Positions 8,722 to 16,582 of a stretch of 64,000 nucleotides of DNA are shown here, piece after piece. The notes below the pieces were generated by a model. It was not told where the DNA came from and did not search any database. It was given only the letters and a program-made list of their open reading frames with translations. Positions within the stretch are counted from its first letter, which is position 1. Each line of letters starts with the position of its first letter. This DNA comes from Actinoallomurus sp963850195 (lineage in GTDB: Bacteria > Actinomycetota > Actinomycetes > Streptosporangiales > Streptosporangiaceae), in the NCBI GenBank assembly GCA_963850195.1, contig CAWKKD010000003.1, positions 1-64,000 of the forward strand. The letters are read 5' to 3'. Position numbers and translations under genes: made by a program.

Positions 8722-10050
8722 TCAGTACGACGGAGGTACGGGACGGCGCACGCGGTTGGCGGCCACCCTGCCCAGGATGGGCGGGGAGAAGAGGGCCGTC
8801 GGCGCGGACGTGAGCGCGAGGACGTCGAGCAGGCTCTTGCAGACGTGGCGGTCGGTGTTGGCCGCGGCGACGACGCGGTCGACGTAGGCGTTGATGGCGC
8901 GGGTGCGCAGGCTCACCGGTGCGGCCTCGGTCTCGCGGTAGCGCAGGTCCTCGCCGGTCGCGACGAGCCAGGCTCCCCAGGCGCTGCGGGCGACGCGGCG
9001 CTGGAACCTCCGTTCGAAGCCGTCCTCGTACCTGGTCAGGCAGCGGTCCAGGGCGAGTGCGGAGATGGCGGCGACGCTCATGCCCTGGCCGTAGATGGGG
9101 TTGAACGCGCAGGCGGCGTCGCCCATGACGACGAATCCGCGCGGCCAGGCGGGCAGGCGTTCGTAGTGGCGGCGGTGGTTCGCGGTCCGGCGGTAGCCGT
9201 GGATCGGGGTGAGCGGCTCGGCGTGGCGGATCGCCTCGTACAGCACGGGGCTGCGCAGGCCGCGCGCGAACTCCAGGAAGCCCTCCTCGTCGGTGGGGCC
9301 GTAGTCGCGGCCCGCGCCGGACAGGCTGCAGATCCAGCGCCCGCCCTCCTGCGGGAACAGGCCGCCGGTACGCCGCGTCGCGGGCGGGTCGGCCTGGAGG
9401 TAGAGCGCCTTCCAGCCGGGGGAGAACCCGGACGGGATCGCGTACTGCCGGCTGGCGTACCCGAGCAGCGGGTCGACCAGCGTCACGGGCGGCGCGGGGT
9501 AGCCGAGCTCGGCGAGCCACTCCGGGGTGCGCGAGGATCGCCCGGTGGCGTCCACCACGAGGTCGGCGTCGAGGGCCTCGCCGGTGCGCAGGACGACTCC
9601 GGCGACGTCGCGGCCCCGATGGATGAGCGTGGTCGCCTCCTGGCCGTCGAGGACCGTGATCGGCTTCGTACGGCGCGCGTCGCCGAGCCGCGTGCGTACC
9701 GCCCAGTCGAGTAACGGGCGGCTGAAGGTCAGCAGGCGCGTCACCTCGAACCGCTCGCGCCAGCCCGCGGAGGTCAGCCAGAGGACGTCGGCCGGCACGC
9801 GGATCTCCGAGGCGCCGGCCGACGTCAGGGTGTCCTCAACGCCGGGAAACAGGTCCTCGAAGATCTCCAGCCCACGGGTCCACAGGACGTGCAGGTGGCG
9901 GGACTGCGATATGCCCGGGCGGTAGGCCTCGTCGGAGGGGAACCGGTCGCGTTCGACGATGGTGACGCGGTCGAAGTGTTCGGTCAGGACCCGGGCCGCG
10001 AGAAGCCCGGCGAGGCTGCCGCCGATGACGACGGCATGGTCGCGATGCAC
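8722..10050 (-). CDS. FAD-dependent monooxygenase (PHBH-type fold)
   Basis: The 442-residue product has an N-terminal Rossmann FAD motif (VVIGGSLAGLLAARVL, then acidic VERD), the mid-domain DADLVVDATGRSS, and the second FAD motif VVMGDAACAFNPIYGQGMS near residue 300. This is the order of class A flavin hydroxylases and related halogenases/reductases. It should use NAD(P)H, FAD and O2. The GTG at 10050 follows GGAGGCC at good spacing; the upstream ATG frame adds only a Pro-rich octapeptide. It is divergent, with 98 bp between starts, from a diiron oxygenase-like gene, suggesting a shared promoter region and a two-step oxidation of one small molecule. The substrate is unknown. Confidence 0.85.
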   Translation of the reverse strand: MHRDHAVVIGGSLAGLLAARVLTEHFDRVTIVERDRFPSDEAYRPGISQSRHLHVLWTRGLEIFEDLFPGVEDTLTSAGASEIRVPADVLWLTSAGWRERFEVTRLLTFSRPLLDWAVRTRLGDARRTKPITVLDGQEATTLIHRGRDVAGVVLRTGEALDADLVVDATGRSSRTPEWLAELGYPAPPVTLVDPLLGYASRQYAIPSGFSPGWKALYLQADPPATRRTGGLFPQEGGRWICSLSGAGRDYGPTDEEGFLEFARGLRSPVLYEAIRHAEPLTPIHGYRRTANHRRHYERLPAWPRGFVVMGDAACAFNPIYGQGMSVAAISALALDRCLTRYEDGFERRFQRRVARSAWGAWLVATGEDLRYRETEAAPVSLRTRAINAYVDRVVAAANTDRHVCKSLLDVLALTSAPTALFSPPILGRVAANRVRRPVPPSY

Positions 10051-10148
10051 AGTGGCCTCCGGGGGGTGAGATCGTCTCAATGAAACGCGGTCATTGACCG
10101 CCTGGGAAGGGCGCGGATACTAAAGGAACCCTAGTGAGGAGTCCCGAT

Positions 10149-10898
10149 ATGACCGCCGGCACCAGCCAAGAGACGAGGCCTCCGTCACGCACGCGGCACC
10201 ACCGCGCCGTGAAGGACGAACTGGCGGAGAGCCCGCATCCGGACTGGGCACAGGCCATGATCGACTCCCTGCGGCCCGACTGGTCCGCGGTGCTCGAGTC
10301 GCCGCTGTTCACGGCGGCCGTCTTCTCCGACGAGGCGTGGCGCCGGGTGCTGCTGGACTTCTTCTGCGTCGTCGAGGCGTTCCCCAAGTACATGGGCGTC
10401 TACCTGGCGAAGACGACGTTCGGTAGAAGCCCGCGCGACCATCTCGCGCGTGACTGGCTGATCGGCAACATCCGTACGGAGGCGCTGCACGCCCAGTGGT
10501 ACGTCGAGTGGGCCGAGGCGCACGGCATCGGCTACGAGGAGCTCGTGTCGCACCGGCCGGGCCCGGAGGTCGGCGCGCTGTACGAGTACCTGTGGTCGGT
10601 CTGCTACCGGGGCTCGCTCGCGGAGGCGTTCGGCGCGGTGAACTTCGCGATCGAGGGGGTCACCGGCGAGTGGTCCCGCCTGGTCCTGCCCGCGTTCCGC
10701 GCGCGGTACGGCGAGGACACGCGCGCGCTGCTGTGGCTCACCGAGCATGCCGAGTACGACGACGCCCACCCGCGTGAGGCGTTCGAGCTGATCAAGATCA
10801 CGACGCGCGACGAGGACGACCGGCGGGCGGTGGAGTGGGCCACGCGACGCTCGCTCGAGCTGTTCCGCCGCGGATTCGACGCGGGATATCGAGGTTGA
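10149..10898 (+). CDS. TenA/PqqC-fold protein, candidate haem-oxygenase-like diiron oxygenase (HDO)
   Basis: This 249-residue all-alpha protein would commonly be annotated TenA-like. Instead of thiaminase residues it carries a metal-ligand set: E76, E111-x2-H114, E169 and H200-x3-D204-x2-H207. This matches the order in HDOs such as UndA and BesC (E-x2-H, a lone Glu about 55 residues later, then H-x3-D), as I recall them. HDOs activate O2 for C-C cleavage, N-oxygenation or desaturation of amino- and fatty acids. The ATG at 10149 lies 8 nt after GAGGAG. It faces a flavin monooxygenase across a shared control region. The role as an oxygenase is inferred from motif order only. Confidence 0.75.
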   Translation: MTAGTSQETRPPSRTRHHRAVKDELAESPHPDWAQAMIDSLRPDWSAVLESPLFTAAVFSDEAWRRVLLDFFCVVEAFPKYMGVYLAKTTFGRSPRDHLARDWLIGNIRTEALHAQWYVEWAEAHGIGYEELVSHRPGPEVGALYEYLWSVCYRGSLAEAFGAVNFAIEGVTGEWSRLVLPAFRARYGEDTRALLWLTEHAEYDDAHPREAFELIKITTRDEDDRRAVEWATRRSLELFRRGFDAGYRG

Positions 10899-11098
10899 GT
10901 AATCCCTGGGTCGATTCTTCGCCAAGACTGGAGCGCTTAATTCCAATTGTCGGTTTATAGGCGGATGATTCCCTGTCAATGCATGACAATGGATCATGCG
11001 TGAACCCTTCCTGGGGTGCATTCTCCCTGCTCGGCATGGGTATCTCATGGCTGATCGCAGTTTGCCCCTAACAGGCGGTGCCGCAGGAAGGGTTGCAA
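10899..11098. other. intergenic region upstream of the L,D-transpeptidase
   Basis: Two hundred bp that are noticeably less GC-rich than the flanks. The region contains CAATTGTCGG, TATAGG and AATGCATGACAATGG but no gene. It should carry the promoter of the gene at 11099. AGGAAGGG immediately upstream of 11099 is that gene's ribosome site. Confidence 0.4.
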
Positions 11099-12310
11099 AT
11101 GCACGTCAATGCCACAGGTGCGAAGAAGATTCTCGCGGCGGTGAGCGGGGCCGCGATCGTGATGAGCGGAGGTTGTGGTGTCGGGAGCGGGAGTTCCGCG
11201 CTCGGGACCGGAGGGAAGAAGGACGACACCGCCGCCCAGGTGTCGATCAGCCCGGCCAACGGCGCTGCGAAGATCCGTCCCAACGATCCAGTCGTCGTCC
11301 GCTCGATGGGCGGCCGGCTCGACAACGTCGTACTGGCCAGCGAGGGCAAGCAGATCTCGGGCACGTACAACCGCGACCGCACCCAGTGGCGGTCCGACTG
11401 GGCGCTCAGTCCCGGCTCGAAGATCAACGTCACGGCCAGCGCGCGGAGCGCCGACGGCAAGGTCACCACGTCGACCAGCAGCTTCGGCACGGAGCGCGCG
11501 GACAAGACGTTCTCGGCGTCGCAGGACGAGGTTCTGGAGAGCCGTAAGGGCAGCACGTACGGCGTCGGGCTTCCCCTCATCCTCAACTTCGACCAGCCGG
11601 TCCACGACAAGGCGGCGGTCGAGCGGTCCCTGCAGGTGATCGCGGAGAAGCCGGTCCTCGGCGCGTGGCACTGGTTCGACGACAAGCAGGTCATCTACCG
11701 CGCCAAGACGTACTGGCCGGCTCACCAGAAGATCACCCTCATCGCCCACCTCAGCGGCGTACCGGGCGGCGCCGGCATGTACGGCACCAAGGACCTGGTC
11801 CGCCACTACAAGATCGGTGCCGCGCACGTCGCGTACCTCAACATCGCCAAGCACACGATGCGGGTCGAGTGGGACGGCAAGACGCAGCGCCACATCCCGA
11901 TCAGCGCGGGCATGGGCGGAAGCACCGAGTACACCACCACCAGCGGCATCCACCTCAACATGGAGAAGGACGAGGACGTCACCATGACCTCGCCCGGCCG
12001 CGGCCCCGGTGACGCCGGCTACTACAGCGAGCTCATCCACTACGCGGTGCGCGTCTCGAACGCCGGTGAGTATCTCCACGAGACACCCGGCGACGAGGGC
12101 TGCCTCGGGAACAGCAACTGCAGCCACGGCTGCATCCGCCAGCCCGCCTCGGACGCGATCTGGTACTTCAAACAGTCCCAGCCGGGCGACCCGGTCGACA
12201 TCGTCGGCACCGACCGCCAGGTCGAGCCGGACAACGGCTGGTCCTTCTACCAGATGTCCTGGAAGAAGTGGCTGAAGGGCAGCGCCCTGCAGGCTCCGCA
12301 GCACCACTGA
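11099..12310 (+). CDS. L,D-transpeptidase lipoprotein (YkuD, Ig-like domains)
   Basis: This 403-residue protein cross-links peptidoglycan stems (3-3 links) outside the membrane. An N-terminal hydrophobic stretch ends in a lipobox MSGGC with lipidated Cys26. Two immunoglobulin-like domains follow (about 45-150 and 150-240). The YkuD domain then runs from about 245 to 380 with the catalytic motif SHGCIR, Cys345 and His343. The plan matches mycobacterial LdtMt2 and actinobacterial paralogues. The ATG at 11099 follows AGGAAGGG; the longer frame begins inside that ribosome site. It appears to be a single-gene unit. Confidence 0.94.
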   Translation: MHVNATGAKKILAAVSGAAIVMSGGCGVGSGSSALGTGGKKDDTAAQVSISPANGAAKIRPNDPVVVRSMGGRLDNVVLASEGKQISGTYNRDRTQWRSDWALSPGSKINVTASARSADGKVTTSTSSFGTERADKTFSASQDEVLESRKGSTYGVGLPLILNFDQPVHDKAAVERSLQVIAEKPVLGAWHWFDDKQVIYRAKTYWPAHQKITLIAHLSGVPGGAGMYGTKDLVRHYKIGAAHVAYLNIAKHTMRVEWDGKTQRHIPISAGMGGSTEYTTTSGIHLNMEKDEDVTMTSPGRGPGDAGYYSELIHYAVRVSNAGEYLHETPGDEGCLGNSNCSHGCIRQPASDAIWYFKQSQPGDPVDIVGTDRQVEPDNGWSFYQMSWKKWLKGSALQAPQHH

Positions 12311-12367
12311 GCGGGCTCGAAGAAGTCAGCCGCTGGACACTGTCCGTGAAGCCGGACTTTCCATACG

Positions 12368-13759
12368 ATGGGCACCCTTTGCAGTGTGAAACCCGCACGC
12401 GTGGGCGTTATCGCCACCGTAGTCCTGCTGACCTGTGCGTCGGCCGCCAACTCTGAGGTGGGCCCCGAGGGCCGGTCCGTGATCGGGCCGGCCCTCGATC
12501 CGGTCCGTACGCCGACAACCCCCTGTCATGGCCACGCGGACGCCGACTTCAACGGCGACGGTGCGAGCGACCTGGCGGTGGGCGCCCCGTACGCCACCGT
12601 CGCCGGCCGCCGCCGTGCCGGAGCCGTGGCCGTCGGTCTCGGCGGGCACGTGACCTGGCTGGCCATGCGGTACGCCGAGCGCAACGCCGGGTTCGGCGCG
12701 ACGCTCGCCACCGGCGACTTCAACGGCGACCACTGCGCCGACCTCGCCGTCGGCGTCCCCGACCAGGGGTCGCCGCGTCCCGGCGCGGACGGCACCGGCG
12801 CGGTCTACGTCTACCTCGGCTCGCGCGGCGGGCTGCGCCCCGGGCCGGTCCTGAGCATGCGGACCCTCGGCCGTACGCGGGGCACCGACCGGTTCGGCGC
12901 GGTGCTGGCCGTCGGCGACCTCGACCGGGACGGCCGGGACGACCTGGTCGCCGGCGCGCCCGGCCTCGCCGGAGGCGGTGGCGTCGGCGTCTTCACGCGC
13001 GGCCTGCGCGGCGCGCGGCTCGTCACCCAGCACACCGCGTGGGTCGGGCAGAAGGCGAGCCGGACCGATGGGTTCGGGACGTCGCTGGCCATCGGGGCCT
13101 TCGACGGCGGACGCCGTAAGGAGATCGCCGTCGGCGCGCCGGGCGACGGCGACGAGTCGTCCGGAGCCGTGACCGTCATCGACCCCACCGCGCACGAGTC
13201 GCGACGCATCACCCAGGACAGCAAGGGCGTACGCGGCGTCCCGGAGCCGTACGACCGGTTCGGCGCGGCGCTCGCCGCCGCCGACCTCGACCACGACGGC
13301 ATCGTGGACCTCGCGGTCGGTGTGCCGGGGGAGGACCAGACCACCACCGCGGACTACATCGCGACCGGCGCGGTGCACGTCCTGTACGGCACCGGCCGCG
13401 ACGACGTCTGGGCGCTCCGCAAGGCCGGCCACCAGGACCGATTCGGCTCCGCGCTGGCGGCATCCGACCTCGACGGCGATGGAACGCCCGACCTCGCAGC
13501 GGGCGCGCCGGGCCGGGGCGTCGTGCAGATCTTCGACGGCCACCGCGGCCACGGCATGTCACGCGGCCCGCTCATCAGCTCACCGGCCGGCGGCACCGCG
13601 CAGTTCGGCTGGACCCTCACCGCCCACGGCCGCGACCTGTACGTCGGCGCACCGGGCGCGCGCGGCTTCGGCGGTACGGTCCTGCGCGTCCGGCGTACGG
13701 GCCGCGTCACCGTGCAGAACGGCTCCGCCGGTGAGCTGCTCGGCTACGCCATCGCCTGA
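12368..13759 (+). CDS. secreted FG-GAP (integrin-alpha-like beta-propeller) repeat protein
   Basis: The 463-residue protein begins with a hydrophobic signal peptide (VGVIATVVLLTCASAANS). It then carries seven FG-GAP blades, each with a calcium-loop motif such as DFNGDGASDLAVGAP, DLDRDGRDDLVAGAP and DLDGDGTPDLAAGAP. Each motif is followed about 35 residues later by the next DRFG or GFGATLA element. This is a seven-bladed propeller of the kind found in integrin alpha chains and many actinomycete exoproteins, where it mediates surface binding. One blade (IGAFDGGRRKEIAVG) has lost its Ca-loop aspartates. The start is uncertain: neither ATG 12368 nor GTG 12386 has a good ribosome site. Ligand unknown. 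Confidence 0.85.
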   Translation: MGTLCSVKPARVGVIATVVLLTCASAANSEVGPEGRSVIGPALDPVRTPTTPCHGHADADFNGDGASDLAVGAPYATVAGRRRAGAVAVGLGGHVTWLAMRYAERNAGFGATLATGDFNGDHCADLAVGVPDQGSPRPGADGTGAVYVYLGSRGGLRPGPVLSMRTLGRTRGTDRFGAVLAVGDLDRDGRDDLVAGAPGLAGGGGVGVFTRGLRGARLVTQHTAWVGQKASRTDGFGTSLAIGAFDGGRRKEIAVGAPGDGDESSGAVTVIDPTAHESRRITQDSKGVRGVPEPYDRFGAALAAADLDHDGIVDLAVGVPGEDQTTTADYIATGAVHVLYGTGRDDVWALRKAGHQDRFGSALAASDLDGDGTPDLAAGAPGRGVVQIFDGHRGHGMSRGPLISSPAGGTAQFGWTLTAHGRDLYVGAPGARGFGGTVLRVRRTGRVTVQNGSAGELLGYAIA

Positions 13760-13780
13760 CCCCCGCGTACGACGCGGAAC

Positions 13781-13809
13781 GAGGCCGCCCCGGCAACCGG
13801 GGCGGCCTC
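13781..13809. terminator. bidirectional terminator
   Basis: A 13-bp perfect stem (GAGGCCGCCCCGG / CCGGGGCGGCCTC) with a 3-nt loop lies between convergent genes. Confidence 0.8.
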
Positions 13810-13816
13810 GCCGCGC

Positions 13817-14560
13817 TCAGCCGAAGACGGCTCGCTCCGCCTTCTTGAGAAGGGCGACCAGTTCGTCGGCCTCGGCCTTGCCGAGGGCCGCGAAGGCGTG
13901 GGCCGTCAGCTCGTCGGTGAGGTCTTCCGCGGCGGCGCGCCGGCGCCGAACCTCCTCCGTCACCTCGGGATACGGCCGAGGCCAACCGAAGTACTCGGCG
14001 TTCGGCTCGCCGTCCTGCAGGACCGCCGAGGTGCCGCTCAAGACGGCCTCCAGCGGGCTCAGCCCGCTCGCCAGGACCGCGACGATGTGCAGGCCGCCGC
14101 GCAGCTCGCGTACGACGTGGGCGAGCTGGATCACCCGAGCCCGGTCGTCTTCGGGCAACGGCACCGCCCGCCAGCCGGCGAAGAGCGGCGCGCCGACCAC
14201 ATCGGCGCCGTCCACGACGAGCCGGAGCAGATCGGCCAGGCGCGCCGACTCCGCGAAGTCGGCCAGCTTGCGACGGCCGAAGTCATGAGCCACGACGGCG
14301 TACCGATCGGCGGAGGTCGCCACGGGCAGACCGGCGCCCGCCTCCCACGCCTCCCGTACGGTCTCGACCGGGAAGAAACCGGCCGCTGACGCGACGACAT
14401 CCGCGTCGACGTCCCCCAGGACTCCGAAGCGACCTCGGAAGTACGGCGCCCAGCCGGTCAGCCCCACCTCCGCCGAAAAGGCCTTCGCCTCCCGAGAGAT
14501 CATGAAGGCCCCACCCAGCCGTCCGATCGGCTCCGCCACCGCCGCCGCGATCTCGCGCAT
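13817..14560 (-). CDS. SCO6745-like conserved actinobacterial protein
   Basis: This 247-residue protein resembles a conserved actinomycete family (SCO6745 type). Its N-terminus reads IGRLGGAFMISREAKAF and the middle segment VETVREAWEAGAG. The protein is largely alpha-helical with short hydrophobic stretches and no recognisable catalytic motif. The ATG is preceded by GAGAGGGCGG. Terminators stand on both sides, so it is probably transcribed alone. A DNA-binding-like fold has been suggested for relatives, but nothing in the sequence proves it. Function unknown. Confidence 0.75.
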   Translation of the reverse strand: MREIAAAVAEPIGRLGGAFMISREAKAFSAEVGLTGWAPYFRGRFGVLGDVDADVVASAAGFFPVETVREAWEAGAGLPVATSADRYAVVAHDFGRRKLADFAESARLADLLRLVVDGADVVGAPLFAGWRAVPLPEDDRARVIQLAHVVRELRGGLHIVAVLASGLSPLEAVLSGTSAVLQDGEPNAEYFGWPRPYPEVTEEVRRRRAAAEDLTDELTAHAFAALGKAEADELVALLKKAERAVFG

Positions 14561-14648
14561 CCCAACCGCCCTCTCCTCGAACCGAATCGCATTCTATAGG
14601 TCGATGCCCGAGCTCTTCAGTCCACCGGCGAGCGGGCCACGGAACGAA

Positions 14649-14679
14649 GAACGCCGCCGTCGGGACGACGGCGGCGTTC
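14649..14679. terminator. hairpin downstream of phoD
   Basis: A 13-bp stem (GAACGCCGCCGTC / GACGGCGGCGTTC) with a 5-nt loop lies 20 bp past the phoD stop on the minus strand. Confidence 0.75.
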
Positions 14680-14698
14680 CTCTCGATCCGGGTGGGGC

Positions 14699-16282
14699 TC
14701 AGTGGTGCGGCGCGATCGCGGCGGCGGCCAGCCGCCGGGGGTCGGCCGCGCGGGACGGCGCCGACCGCGTCAGGCGGTGCTCGCCGTCGCCGACCGTGAA
14801 GCTCGCCGACACCGTGTCGGGGGCGTTCCGCTTCGAGACGTACGGCACCGTGTGGAAGTCGGCCCGCAGCTCCTGCGGCGTGAGCCGCCCGACCACGAAG
14901 CCGCGCCGCTGGTCGACGTAGGAGATGTGCGGGTTCTCCGCGAGCTCGACCGCCCGGCCGGCCGGGTCGTCGTACCCGTCGCCGTCACTGGTGATCGAGG
15001 TCGTGACCAGCTCCACGCCGACGCGCCGTGAGTCCGGGTCGTCGAAGTTCGTGAGCAGGTTGCTCGCGTAGTGGCAGTGGATGTCCCCGGTGAGCACGAC
15101 CGGGTTGCGCGCGCCGGAGGCGACGATGTCGCCGAGCACCCGGTCGCGTTCGGCCGCGTAGCCGTCCCAGGTGTCGAGCAGCATCTCCCGCCCCGGGCCG
15201 AGGTGGTAGTCGTGCTGCGCCATGAAGATCTGCTGGGCGAGCACGTTCCAGCGCGCGCCCGACGAGCGCAGGCCGTTGGCCAGCCACTTCCGCTGGTCCG
15301 TGCCGACCAGGACGCGGCCCGACGCGAGACGCTCGTCGCAGTCGAGGCGTACGCCGTCGTCGCAGGGCTGGTCGTCGCGGAACTGCCGGGTGTCGAGCAC
15401 GTGGAACGTCGCGAGCGAGCCCCAGGAGAGCCGCCGGTAGAGCTGGATGCGCGATCCGCGCGGCATCGACGACCGGCGCAGCGGCATGTGCTCGTAGTAC
15501 GCGCGGTAGCCGGCGCGCTTGCGCTCGGCGAAGCCGGGCTTGTTCGCGGTGCCGGGGTGGACACCCGCCCAGTTGTTCTCGACCTCGTGGTCGTCGTTGA
15601 CCGCGATCCACGGGGCCAGCGCGTGCAGGGCCCGCAGGTCGGCGTCGGTCTTGTACTGCGCGTGGCGCCGCCGGTAGTCGGTGAGCGTCTGGCACCGGCC
15701 CTCGGTGTGCTGACGCACGACCAGGCCGCCGGCCGCCTTGTAGCCGCCGGGCGCGTACTCGTAGATGTAGTCGCCGAGGTGCAGGACGACGTCGGGTTGC
15801 CGTTCGGTGAGCCTTTGGTAGCCGGTGAAGTGGCCCTGCTCGTAGTTGGAGCACGACACGGCCCCGAAGGTCAGGGCGGAGCCGGTGCCGGCCGCGGGTG
15901 CCGTACGCGTACGGCCGACCGGAGAGACCTGGCCGGAGGCGCGGAAACGGTAGAAGTACTCCCGTCCCGGCTGGAGGCCGGCCGCCTCCACGTGCACGCT
16001 GTGCGCCGAGGAGTGGCGTGCGGTCACGACGCCGCGCTGTACGACGCGGGTGAACCGCTCGTCGTCGGCGAGCTGCCATTCCACGTCGACGTCGCGCGCC
16101 GACATGCCGGCATGCCCGTCATCGGCGAGGGGGTGAGGGGCGAGGCGTGTCCAGAGGACGACACCGTCGGGCGTCGGGTCGCCGGAGGCGACCCCCAGGG
16201 CGAACGGGTCTCCGGCGCGGCGTCGTGGGGCCATGGTGAGCCCGGCCGCGCCGATGAGCAGGTTCCGGCGAGTGATCTCCAC
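14699..16282 (-). CDS. phoD: alkaline phosphatase D (PhoD), Tat-exported
   Basis: This 527-residue extracellular phosphodi/monoesterase is of the PhoD family. It starts with a short twin-arginine signal (TRRNLLIGAAGL) that lacks an obvious AxA cleavage site. An N-terminal fibronectin-like domain follows (PTPDGVVLWTRL to about residue 125). The catalytic domain carries the family metal ligands: FGAVSCSNYE, LHLGDYIYEY, NDDHEVENNWAG and VVLTGDIHCHY. Such enzymes use Fe/Ca and liberate phosphate from esters and teichoic acids. The start is a GTG without a good ribosome site, so an error of a few codons is possible. PHO-box regulation is typical for relatives, but I found no clear box. Confidence 0.93.
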   Translation of the reverse strand: MEITRRNLLIGAAGLTMAPRRRAGDPFALGVASGDPTPDGVVLWTRLAPHPLADDGHAGMSARDVDVEWQLADDERFTRVVQRGVVTARHSSAHSVHVEAAGLQPGREYFYRFRASGQVSPVGRTRTAPAAGTGSALTFGAVSCSNYEQGHFTGYQRLTERQPDVVLHLGDYIYEYAPGGYKAAGGLVVRQHTEGRCQTLTDYRRRHAQYKTDADLRALHALAPWIAVNDDHEVENNWAGVHPGTANKPGFAERKRAGYRAYYEHMPLRRSSMPRGSRIQLYRRLSWGSLATFHVLDTRQFRDDQPCDDGVRLDCDERLASGRVLVGTDQRKWLANGLRSSGARWNVLAQQIFMAQHDYHLGPGREMLLDTWDGYAAERDRVLGDIVASGARNPVVLTGDIHCHYASNLLTNFDDPDSRRVGVELVTTSITSDGDGYDDPAGRAVELAENPHISYVDQRRGFVVGRLTPQELRADFHTVPYVSKRNAPDTVSASFTVGDGEHRLTRSAPSRAADPRRLAAAAIAPHH

Positions 16283-16428
16283 ATGAGCAGTACAGATGCC
16301 CGAGCTGAGGGGGGCGGGTCGGCACGCTTACACGCGGGACAACATCGAGTGACGCCTCATGTCCGGCCTCGGCGAGCAGGGTACGGCCCACCCTCCACTC
16401 CTGACAATAACACCGCTTAGGAAGCTTT

Positions 16429-16478
16429 TTGCAAGCTTGTGTCTACTTATTGCAGGCAATCCTTCGCTGTCTTACTGT
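16429..16478 (+). promoter_or_regulatory. promoter and possible LacI operator for the GH87 gene
   Basis: TTGCAG (16450-16455), a 17-bp spacer and TACTGT (16473-16478) make a credible sigma-70-type promoter, about 105 bp before the gene. Just upstream lies TGCAAGCTTGTG (16430-16441), with an 8-bp perfect palindromic core CAAGCTTG. It resembles GTAAGCGGCTTGC before lacI. Control by the neighbouring LacI protein is inferred. Confidence 0.4.
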
Positions 16479-16582
16479 GTGCACAGCCCCAGAGCCGCCG
16501 CCCGCAACCCCCGCCAGGGTTTGTCGTCAGCGCGTCCATGATCACGCGATGACCACGGCTCTTCGTAAAGAAGGGTTCAGTG

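Noticed and set aside
10149..10898. Thiaminase II / TenA assignment for the HDO-like gene
   Set aside because: The metal-ligand residues match HDOs, and there are no thiamine genes nearby.
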